Shown here piece by piece: positions 6,127 through 11,396 of a stretch of DNA of 11,396 bases; the first letter of the stretch is position 1, and the number at the start of each line of letters is the position of its first letter. The position numbers were made by a program, and so were the translations under genes. A model generated the notes under the pieces. It saw only the letters and a program-made list of their open reading frames with translations. It did not search any database and was not told the DNA's origin. This stretch comes from Mycobacterium sp. (GTDB taxonomy: Bacteria > Actinomycetota > Actinomycetes > Mycobacteriales > Mycobacteriaceae), in assembly GCA_018500005.2 (NCBI GenBank), contig JAHBAP020000222.1, positions 1 through 11,396 on the forward strand. The letters run 5' to 3'.

Positions 6127-7040
6127 GCCTGGTTCTGGCGTGGACGCTGACGGGCCTGCTGGTGGGCGTGGCGGCACCGCGGGGACTGTTCTGGTTGGTG
6201 CGCCGGGGCGTCGATGCGGCGCTCGTGTTGGTGCTGTGGGCGCTGGCGGTGACCTTGACCGTCGTTGCGGTGATGTCGCCGGCGCTGGCGGAGATGGTGC
6301 ACCGATGCTGGCTGATCCAGCATCACGGCGAGGCCGGCAGCGGTGGTTCGGTGCTCGCCGTCCTCAGTGCTGTCGCGACGGGATTCGCGGTGGTTCGCGG
6401 GGGACTGCAACTGCGCCGCCTCACCGGTCAGCGACACGACCTGCATGCGCGGCACACCGAGCTGGCATGGCTGGTGTCCGGTGCTCGACCAGGTCCTGGT
6501 TCGGTGCTCTGGTTGCCCGCGGCAGACCCCCTCGCCTACAGCGTCGCCGGTGATCCGCCGCTGATCGTGGTCACCACGGGCGTTCGGGACCGGTTGGCGG
6601 ACAACGCTGTTGATGCAGTGGTGGCCCACGAACGCTCCCACAACGAGCGGGGGCATCACCTGCTTGTGGCGCTGGCACATGCCGCCGCCGCGGGCATGGG
6701 TTGGCTGCCGTTGATGCGGCTGTCTCCGTCGCTGATCCGCATCGCCGTCGAGTGTGACGCCGACACGCATGCGGCCCGCCAGTACGGAAGCGCCAGTGTC
6801 CGCCAGGCACTGCAGGTCGTCTCTGAAGGCCACTCGCCCGCCGCCGCACTGGGCATGGGGGATGGGGAAGCGGTCCGACTGCGCCTGGAGCGGCTGCATC
6901 GGCACAGTTGCCCCGGCGATCACGGCGAGGTGCCGTCGCGATCGGCGGCGGCGCTGTGCGGCGCGGCGCTGATCAGTGCCGTCCTGGTGGCCGGCGCCTT
7001 CGCCGTCGTCACTGCGTTGACGGCCTGCGGTACGGCATAG
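6123..7040 (+). CDS. M56-family membrane metalloprotease (BlaR1-type, no sensor domain)
   Basis: This 305-residue zinc protease probably cleaves, or triggers cleavage of, the repressor encoded immediately upstream. Hydrophobic segments lie near residues 2-20, 32-55 and 73-92, with a final one at about 273-302. The zinc site is HERSH at 169-173 (HExxH), with a likely third ligand E210 in the ECDAD segment. Length and layout match short actinobacterial members such as M. tuberculosis Rv1845c rather than BlaR1, because there is no C-terminal penicillin-binding sensor domain. How a signal reaches the protease is therefore unclear; the adjacent CPVC membrane protein is a candidate partner (inference). 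The GTG start overlaps the repressor stop (GTGA), with no Shine-Dalgarno, indicating coupling. The gene ends three bases from the convergent methyltransferase gene. Confidence 0.93.
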   Translation: MSLVLAWTLTGLLVGVAAPRGLFWLVRRGVDAALVLVLWALAVTLTVVAVMSPALAEMVHRCWLIQHHGEAGSGGSVLAVLSAVATGFAVVRGGLQLRRLTGQRHDLHARHTELAWLVSGARPGPGSVLWLPAADPLAYSVAGDPPLIVVTTGVRDRLADNAVDAVVAHERSHNERGHHLLVALAHAAAAGMGWLPLMRLSPSLIRIAVECDADTHAARQYGSASVRQALQVVSEGHSPAAALGMGDGEAVRLRLERLHRHSCPGDHGEVPSRSAAALCGAALISAVLVAGAFAVVTALTACGTA

Positions 7041-7043
7041 CGC

Positions 7044-7709
7044 TCACCCCGACGGCGCGGAGGGGTGCCGGGTCCCGCGGCCAATGCGCGGCAGGAACGC
7101 CGGTGTTCGCCGGGCATAGTCATCCCACTCGGTTCCACAGCGTGCGGCCATCTCCTTTTCCTCGCTGTGGGCAAGGCGGGCATAGATGATCAGCAGGATC
7201 GGAAACATGATCAAGGTGGGGATGGTGGGCCACTGCAGGAGGAACCCGATCATCACCAACACGAAGCCGTCGTACTGCGGATGGCGAACCCGCCGGTAAG
7301 GGCCGGCAGTGGCCAACCGGCCGGATCGGGCAGCCTCGTGGAGGTGGCGCCAGGCGACCGCGATCAGCCAGAATCCTCCGCCGATGGCCAGGTAGCTCGC
7401 CAAGTGAAAAGGGCTCAGGTGCGGATCGGCGTTCCAGCCGATGAGGTCATTCCACAGATGCCCTCCCGCGTGCGTGTCCCGCAAGAGGGGAAACCGCGAT
7501 CCCAAGATGCCGCCGAGCAGATAGACCGTCAGGGGAATGCCGTACATCTCGGTGAACAACGCCACCAGGAACGCGGTGAAGGCTCCCATGGCACGCCAGT
7601 CGCGCGTGGTGGTGGGATGGAAGAAACTCGCGGCGAAGATCGCAAACAGCAGGGTGTTGAGGATGACCAACGGCCAGAGCCCGTAAGCGGCGTCAGCCAT
7701 CGCCGACAT
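7044..7709 (-). CDS. ICMT/PEMT-type membrane methyltransferase
   Basis: This 221-residue integral membrane protein belongs to the isoprenylcysteine/phospholipid methyltransferase superfamily (PEMT/ICMT fold). Hydrophobic segments lie near residues 11-29, 42-66, 102-121 and 146-178. The C-terminal SAM-binding hallmark is present: GPYRRVRHPQY (136-146), a hydrophobic hairpin, then HSEEKEM (181-187) and a WDDYARRTPAFLP tail. The substrate is unknown; bacteria lack standard prenylated CAAX proteins, so a lipid or another thiol/amine acceptor is likely. AAGGGGG lies directly before the ATG at 7709, and an in-frame ATG at 7700 has better spacing, so the start may be three codons shorter. It is divergent from the lpqS-like gene and may share its control region. 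Confidence 0.88.
   Translation of the reverse strand: MSAMADAAYGLWPLVILNTLLFAIFAASFFHPTTTRDWRAMGAFTAFLVALFTEMYGIPLTVYLLGGILGSRFPLLRDTHAGGHLWNDLIGWNADPHLSPFHLASYLAIGGGFWLIAVAWRHLHEAARSGRLATAGPYRRVRHPQYDGFVLVMIGFLLQWPTIPTLIMFPILLIIYARLAHSEEKEMAARCGTEWDDYARRTPAFLPRIGRGTRHPSAPSG
7045..7067. terminator. Possible hairpin at the convergent gene ends
   Basis: CACCCC (7045-7050) pairs with GGGGTG (7062-7067) across an 11-base loop, just past the protease stop and over the end of the methyltransferase gene. There is no T-tract on either side, so intrinsic termination would be weak; this is a tentative call. Confidence 0.25.
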
Positions 7710-7764
7710 CCCCCTTCCGCCCTGTTCGGGCCGCTGTGTCGGAGGGTCTCTCGGAATCGAGCCC

Positions 7765-7789
7765 TACCGGTTGTCTGCCGGGTACCCGG
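7765..7789. promoter_or_regulatory. Candidate operator between methyltransferase and lpqS genes
   Basis: Two overlapping symmetric elements lie here: a perfect 12-bp palindrome CCGGGTACCCGG (7778-7789), and an imperfect inverted repeat TACCGG-N7-CCGGGTA (7765-7784). TACC/GGTA arms separated by a few bases resemble CsoR/RicR-class copper operators in general form. The location between divergent genes fits, but it is about 110 bases from the lpqS start. I cannot confirm a match to the RicR consensus from memory. Confidence 0.35.
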
Positions 7790-7884
7790 TTTGTTCCCCC
7801 GCAGGCCCCGACGGGCCGATCGCGGTGCGGTAACGACCCGGCGCCAGGTCGGCCGCGCCACCGATTAGGGCCCGATCCGCTGTC

Positions 7885-7890
7885 TAGAAT
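7885..7890 (+). promoter_or_regulatory. Candidate -10 element of the lpqS-like operon
   Basis: TAGAAT is a good TANNNT -10 box ending ten bases before the GTG at 7901, so the transcript would be leaderless or nearly so. No strong -35 is seen, which fits a promoter controlled by a regulator. Confidence 0.55.
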
Positions 7891-7900
7891 CGGGGTCACT

Positions 7901-8314
7901 GTGAGAACCGTGCACGCCGGCTTCGCCGCACGCCGCAACATCGTTGCGGCGATGGTGATCGCGTTGTTGGCGTTGCTGTTTGGCTCGCAATGGGACATCG
8001 CGGCGACCCGCGTTCTGCCCGTGCACCATGACGGCCCGGTGGTCGTCGCCGGTCCCTCCGGGCACCTGAGCGCATCTGCGGTTCACGCCCACATTCAGGC
8101 CGCCGATCACGCGGTGCCCGACGGTGTCGGCGATATCACCGGGACCCGCGGCCGGATGGTTCTGGCCATGTTGGGCGTGGTGCTGCTGGCGGGGGTGTCG
8201 GGGTGCTGCGACTGGTGGCTGCGAGGCCGGCTGGGTCGGGCGCCGCCGAGGTTCTGGGCCGGTGTTGTCGCGGGTCGGGTGTTGTTGATCCGCTTGTGTA
8301 TCTCGCGTCGCTGA
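7901..8314 (+). CDS. lpqS: LpqS-like copper-homeostasis membrane protein
   Basis: This 137-residue protein is identified as LpqS-like by three points: it precedes cysK2 and the MFS gene in the same order as Rv0847-Rv0849, it has a similar length (about 130 residues in M. tuberculosis), and its C-terminus LLIRLCISRR resembles the LpqS ending. Residues 14-28 are a signal-like hydrophobic segment. The following outer region is His-rich (H42, H43, H55, H62, H64, H70), suitable for copper binding. A second hydrophobic segment (86-101) ends in a CC pair (102-103). No lipobox cysteine follows the first hydrophobic segment, so it may not be a lipoprotein despite the name. In M. tuberculosis the lpqS operon is induced by copper through RicR; the molecular role is not established. 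The GTG start is set by the -10 box just upstream. Confidence 0.75.
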   Translation: MRTVHAGFAARRNIVAAMVIALLALLFGSQWDIAATRVLPVHHDGPVVVAGPSGHLSASAVHAHIQAADHAVPDGVGDITGTRGRMVLAMLGVVLLAGVSGCCDWWLRGRLGRAPPRFWAGVVAGRVLLIRLCISRR

Positions 8315-8381
8315 TCGGGTAGCGCCAGGCCGTCGGCACCTTCTGGTGCGGCGGGCCGGTGTTCGTTTCCCTTGTTCAGCC

Positions 8382-8400
8382 CGCCGCGCTGCGCGCGGCG
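8382..8400 (+). repeat. GC-rich hairpin before cysK2
   Basis: CGCCGCGC (8382-8389) pairs perfectly with GCGCGGCG (8393-8400) over a 3-base loop. It lies between the lpqS stop and the chosen cysK2 start, with no T-tract after it. It could adjust mRNA stability or reduce read-through, or could be coding if cysK2 starts at the GTG at 8359. Confidence 0.45.
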
Positions 8401-8421
8401 TCGACGCGAAAGCGACCCATC

Positions 8422-9528
8422 ATGAATCCTGTCTTGTCCCGTTCGACCCTGTTTGACCATTCCGACCACGACCTGAGCCGCAACCAGCGGCCCGCGACGA
8501 TGGTCGGCCGCACGCCCGTGCTGCGCATCACCGCCCCGTTCAGTGGTGAGGATCGCGGCTTCTGGGCCAAATTGGAGTCCTTCAACCCCGGTGGGGGGAT
8601 GAAGGATCGGCCTGCTCTGCACATGGTGCAGCAGGGCCGCCGGCGTGGGCTGCTACGCCCGGGGGCGCGCATCGTGGAATCCACCAGCGGCACCTTGGGG
8701 CTGGGGCTGGCGTTGGCCGGCATGGTCTACCGGCATCCGGTGACCCTGGTGGCCGACCCGGGGATGGAGCCGATCATCGTGCGGATGCTCACCGCCTACG
8801 GCGCGCAGGTCGACATCGTGACCGAGCCTCATCCCGAGGGAGGATGGCAGCAGGCCCGGTGCGACCGGGTGGCTCAGATCCTGGCCGCTGAACCCAACGC
8901 CTGGTATCCGAATCAGTACGGCAACCCCGACAATGTGGCGGCCTACGCCGGGCTGGCACACGAGTTACACGAACAACTCGGCGTGATTGACGTTTTGGTG
9001 TGTTCGGTGGGCACGGGCGGGCATTCGGCCGGGGTTGCCCGCGTCCTGCGCCGCTACAACCCGAAGCTGCGGCTGATCGGCGTGGACACCGTCGGGTCGA
9101 CGATCTTCGGCCAGCCGGCGAGCTCCCGGCTGATGCGGGGTCTGGGGTCAAGCATCTATCCGGCCAATGTCGACTACGGGGCGTTCAGCGAGGTGCACTG
9201 GGTGGCTCCGGCCGAGGCGGTGTGGGCCTGCCGGAACCTGGCCGCCAGCCACTTCGCCACCGGAGGGGGGAGTGTGGGGGCGGTAGCGCTGGTCGCCGGC
9301 TGGGCCGCCCGGACGTCGCGGCCGGGCGCGACCATCGCCGCGGTCTTTCCCGATGGCCCGCAACGCTATTTCGACACCGTCTACAACGACGACTACTGCC
9401 GTCACCATGATCTGCTCGGTGTCGAGCCTGCCACCGAGCCGCACACGATCGCCCATCCCGCCGAGGCTGTGGTGGACTCCTGGACCCGCTGCGCGACAGT
9501 CGTCAACCCGACCGGGGCGGTGCGGTAG
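8422..9528 (+). CDS. cysK2: CysK2-type PLP-dependent S-sulfocysteine synthase
   Basis: This 368-residue fold-type II PLP enzyme belongs to the cysteine synthase family. M. tuberculosis CysK2 (372 residues) is known to use O-phosphoserine and thiosulfate to make S-sulfocysteine. The PLP lysine is K61 in [11 protein letters not shown]. The substrate loop reads STSGTLG (87-93) in place of the usual TSGNTG, and the phosphate loop is GTGGHSAG (197-204); these shifts from the CysK/CysM consensus suit a distinct paralogue. The ATG at 8422 gives the expected length but has no clear Shine-Dalgarno; a GTG at 8359 would add 21 residues and overlap the hairpin. The stop TAG shares one base with the MFS start GTG (TAGTG), so the two are coupled. 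Together with lpqS it points to a copper-responsive operon linking sulfur-thiol chemistry to metal defence. Confidence 0.88.
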   Translation: MNPVLSRSTLFDHSDHDLSRNQRPATMVGRTPVLRITAPFSGEDRGFWAKLESFNPGGGMKDRPALHMVQQGRRRGLLRPGARIVESTSGTLGLGLALAGMVYRHPVTLVADPGMEPIIVRMLTAYGAQVDIVTEPHPEGGWQQARCDRVAQILAAEPNAWYPNQYGNPDNVAAYAGLAHELHEQLGVIDVLVCSVGTGGHSAGVARVLRRYNPKLRLIGVDTVGSTIFGQPASSRLMRGLGSSIYPANVDYGAFSEVHWVAPAEAVWACRNLAASHFATGGGSVGAVALVAGWAARTSRPGATIAAVFPDGPQRYFDTVYNDDYCRHHDLLGVEPATEPHTIAHPAEAVVDSWTRCATVVNPTGAVR

Positions 9529-10790
9529 TGGACACCGTGCGGGAGTTCCGCAGCTTCGGCTGGCCCAGCCGGCTGCTGATGATCAACCAGTTCGGCATCA
9601 ACCTCGGCTTCTACATGCTGATGCCGTATCTGGCCGGCTACCTGGCCGGCCCGCTCGGGCTGGCGGCCTGGGCGGTCGGGCTGGTGCTCGGGGTGCGCAA
9701 CTTCTCCCAGCAGGGCATGTTCATCGTGGGCGGCACCCTGGCCGACCGGCTCGGCTACAAGCCTCTGATCGTGGCCGGCTGTCTTTTGCGCCCCGCCGGT
9801 TTCGGGCTGCTGGTGTTCGCCCATTCGCTGCCGGCGGTGCTGATCGCCTCGGCGGCAACGGGTTTCGCCGGGGCGCTGTTCAACCCGGCGGTTCGGGCCT
9901 ACCTGGCCGCCGACGCCGGGGGGCGCCGGGTGGAGGCGTTCGCGGTGTTCAACGTCTTCTACCAGGCCGGGATCCTGGCCGGGCCGCTGGTCGGCCTGGT
10001 GTTCATGGCGGTGGACTTCCGCTTCGTCGCCGCCGCGGCGGCACTGGTGTTCGGTGTGCTGACCGTGGCGCAGCTGTTCGCCCTGCCGGCGCGAGAGTGC
10101 GGGCCCGCCGAGGCCGCCACCACGATCGTGCAGGATTGGCGCTCGGTGCTCGCCAACCGGTCCTTCCTGCTGTTCGCCGCGGCGATGACAGGCTCCTACG
10201 TGCTGTCCTTCCAGGTGTATCTGGCGCTGCCGCTGCAGGCCGGACAGATAGTGCCGCAGCCGGCCTCGATTCTGGTCGCGGCGGTGTTCGTCGTCTCCGG
10301 GGCGGTGGCGGTGTTCGGCCAACTGCGGATCACCCGCTGGTGTGCGGTCCGGTGGAGCGCGGCCCGATCACTCACGGTGGGCTTGCTCGTGATGTCGCTG
10401 GCCTTCGTGCCCCTCATCGCCGTCCCGAGTCCGGCACCGTGGGGGACAGCGGCGGCGGCCGCGGCGCTGCTGATCGCCGCGGCCCTGCTCGCACTCGGCT
10501 CGGCTGCGGTGTTCCCCTTCGAGATGGACACCGTGGTCGGCCTTGCCCGCAACCGGCTGGTCGCCACCCACTACGGCTTCTACAACACCATCGTGGGAAC
10601 GGGAATCCTGCTGGGCAACCTCGCTACCGGCACGCTGATCCAGGTCGCTGAGCGCCTCGGCGCCCACCAGCTCACCTGGGCGGTGCTCGGTCTGATCGGG
10701 CTGGGTTCGGCCTACGCTCTGCACCGCCTTGAGCGCAGCGGCCGACTTCAGGTCCCCGCCGAACCGGTACTTCACGAGTCGGTCACCTGA
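9528..10790 (+). CDS. Major facilitator superfamily transporter (Rv0849-like)
   Basis: This 420-residue, 12-segment membrane transporter matches Rv0849 (about 419 residues) in size and in position directly after cysK2. The MFS motif A between segments 2 and 3 is clear: GGTLADRLGYKP (residues 68-79). The N-terminal part has an aromatic-Gly first helix (QFGINLGFYMLMPYLAGYL). The substrate is unknown; a product or thiol adduct made by CysK2, or a metal-related compound, is a reasonable guess from coupling, since the GTG start overlaps the cysK2 stop by one base. An out-of-frame ORF overlapping most of the gene is a GC-rich shadow. The gene closes the lpqS-cysK2-MFS operon, and 50 bases separate it from the next gene. 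Confidence 0.92.
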   Translation: MDTVREFRSFGWPSRLLMINQFGINLGFYMLMPYLAGYLAGPLGLAAWAVGLVLGVRNFSQQGMFIVGGTLADRLGYKPLIVAGCLLRPAGFGLLVFAHSLPAVLIASAATGFAGALFNPAVRAYLAADAGGRRVEAFAVFNVFYQAGILAGPLVGLVFMAVDFRFVAAAAALVFGVLTVAQLFALPARECGPAEAATTIVQDWRSVLANRSFLLFAAAMTGSYVLSFQVYLALPLQAGQIVPQPASILVAAVFVVSGAVAVFGQLRITRWCAVRWSAARSLTVGLLVMSLAFVPLIAVPSPAPWGTAAAAAALLIAAALLALGSAAVFPFEMDTVVGLARNRLVATHYGFYNTIVGTGILLGNLATGTLIQVAERLGAHQLTWAVLGLIGLGSAYALHRLERSGRLQVPAEPVLHESVT

Positions 10791-10807
10791 GCGCGTCATG
10801 CACGGGA

Positions 10808-10827
10808 CGGCCGCGTGCGGGCCGCGG
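10808..10827 (+). terminator. Weak GC-rich hairpin after the MFS gene
   Basis: CGGCC (10808-10812) can pair with GGCCG (10820-10824), and alternatively CCGCG (10811-10815) with CGCGG (10823-10827). There is no T-tract. It is the only candidate terminator in the 50-base gap before the next gene and may be chance in such GC-rich DNA. Confidence 0.2.
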
Positions 10828-10828
10828 T

Positions 10829-10834
10829 TAGGGT
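10829..10834 (+). promoter_or_regulatory. Candidate -10 element giving a leaderless transcript
   Basis: TAGGGT matches TANNNT and ends six bases before the GTG at 10841, so the expected first transcribed base is the G of the start codon. Leaderless GTG/ATG transcripts are common in mycobacteria. Confidence 0.5.
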
Positions 10835-10840
10835 CGGTGA

Positions 10841-11396
10841 GTGAACCCATCACAGTGCCCGAGGCCGGTGCAACAGCCCGGCGCCGAGAGCCCCCGACGC
10901 CCTGTCACGGTGATGTCGTTGGATCTGTTCGGTCTGGCGTTCGCGTTGTTCTGCTTCGCGTGGAGCCTGAGTCCGTCTCTGCTGCCCAGAGACTGGGTGT
11001 TCCAGGGCATCGTCAGCGGCATCGCGAGCGTGACCGGATACGGCGCCGGCCTGATGCTGGTGTTCCCGGTGCGGCGGTGGATCGAGCCCAGGGTGTTCTG
11101 GTGGCCACAGCAGCGCCGCTTCCAGGTGGCAGCCGACATGATCGGGATCGTGCTCGCGCTGGCGACGGTGACCACCACGCTGCTCGTGGCCGGCCGCTGG
11201 CAGCGCGACATCGACGCGCTCATGGGCATGGCGCCGATGGTCACCGTTGCCTATCTGCGCACCGGGCTCATCAGCATCGCGATCTTCGTCATTGTTCTGG
11301 CGGTGGCCCGCGCCTTGCGGTGGGCCGCGCGCCGGCTTGCGCGGCTGGTGATCGTCCCGCTGCACGCGCCGGCCGCCCTCGCCCCTGCCGTCGCGC
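10841..11396 (+). CDS. N-terminal part of an Abhydrolase_9-type membrane protein (cut by window end)
   Basis: From GTG 10841 the frame stays open to the window edge (185 codons and one base). After a Pro/Gln-rich start, residues 27-45 begin a membrane segment followed by WSLSPSLLPRDWVFQGIVSG (41-60) and IASVTGYGAG, a pattern I recognise from the N-terminal membrane domain of the alpha/beta-hydrolase family Abhydrolase_9 (Rv1069c-like, full length near 590 residues). Further hydrophobic segments lie near 57-76, 99-117 and 139-157. The catalytic hydrolase domain would lie outside the window. It has its own -10 box 50 bases after the MFS gene and so is probably a separate unit unrelated to the copper cluster. 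Opposite-strand open frames here are shadows. Confidence 0.8.
   Translation, partial: MNPSQCPRPVQQPGAESPRRPVTVMSLDLFGLAFALFCFAWSLSPSLLPRDWVFQGIVSGIASVTGYGAGLMLVFPVRRWIEPRVFWWPQQRRFQVAADMIGIVLALATVTTTLLVAGRWQRDIDALMGMAPMVTVAYLRTGLISIAIFVIVLAVARALRWAARRLARLVIVPLHAPAALAPAVA

Noticed and set aside
5413..6923. Long minus-strand open frames (5413-6177 and 5961-6923) opposite the repressor operon
   Set aside because: Low-complexity Arg/Ala/Pro/Gln composition, antisense to three overlapping recognisable genes.
9353..10651. 432-residue plus-strand frame overlapping the MFS gene
   Set aside because: It starts inside cysK2 in another frame and is rich in Gly/Arg/Ala. The 9528-10790 frame has twelve hydrophobic segments and MFS motif A.
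10850..11365. Minus-strand open frames at the right edge
   Set aside because: Composition is Arg/His/Gln-rich with no domain, while the plus strand encodes a multi-segment membrane protein resembling the Abhydrolase_9 N-terminal domain.
1..11396. Insertion sequence, CRISPR array, tRNA or integrase signature
   Set aside because: No transposase or integrase motifs, no regularly spaced repeats and no tRNA-like fold were seen by eye.

Overview
The window is high-GC actinobacterial DNA with overlapping ATGA/GTGA gene junctions, GTG starts, few recognisable -35 boxes and candidate leaderless starts. It is most likely mycobacterial: it holds a recognisable lpqS-cysK2-MFS cluster, which in Mycobacterium tuberculosis (Rv0847-Rv0849) belongs to the copper-responsive RicR regulon, together with an LdtMt2-type L,D-transpeptidase and a Rv1264/Rv2212-like cyclase. 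Nothing in the window settles whether it is chromosome or plasmid. No tRNA, rRNA, insertion sequence or CRISPR array was seen.

Layout. (1) Positions 3-107: C-terminal tail of an unidentified plus-strand gene, converging on the next operon. (2) Positions 3736 down to 85, minus strand: a tightly coupled three-gene operon of an ABC ATPase, a fused two-half ABC-2 type permease, and a class III nucleotide cyclase that ends in a YHS metal-binding domain. (3) Positions 3737-3860: a divergent regulatory region with a BlaI-type palindrome. (4) Positions 3861-5171, plus: a membrane-anchored L,D-transpeptidase. (5) Positions 5183-5203: a second copy of the palindrome. (6) Positions 5219-7040, plus: an overlapping operon of a small CPVC membrane protein of unknown function, a BlaI/MecI/CopY-family repressor, and an M56 (BlaR1-type) membrane metalloprotease without a penicillin-sensor domain. 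(7) Positions 7709 down to 7044, minus: an ICMT/PEMT-type membrane methyltransferase. (8) Positions 7901-10790, plus: an LpqS-like protein, a CysK2-type S-sulfocysteine synthase and an MFS transporter. (9) Positions 10841 to the window end: the N-terminal part of an Abhydrolase_9-type membrane protein with an apparent leaderless GTG start.

The most interesting reading is a self-contained regulatory module. The BlaI-like repressor and its M56 protease would control, through two near-identical operators (TACTA-N7-TAGTA), both their own operon and an L,D-transpeptidase, and possibly the divergent ABC/cyclase-YHS operon. L,D-transpeptidases make the 3-3 peptidoglycan cross-links that bypass penicillin-binding proteins, and they are reported to be inhibited by copper. 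The module lies directly beside a copper-regulon cluster, and its flanking operon carries a metal-binding YHS domain. The system could therefore remodel the envelope under beta-lactam or copper stress. That link is inference from context. One caution: the repressor's DNA-binding helix region carries unusual G-rich changes that could be real or a sequencing error.
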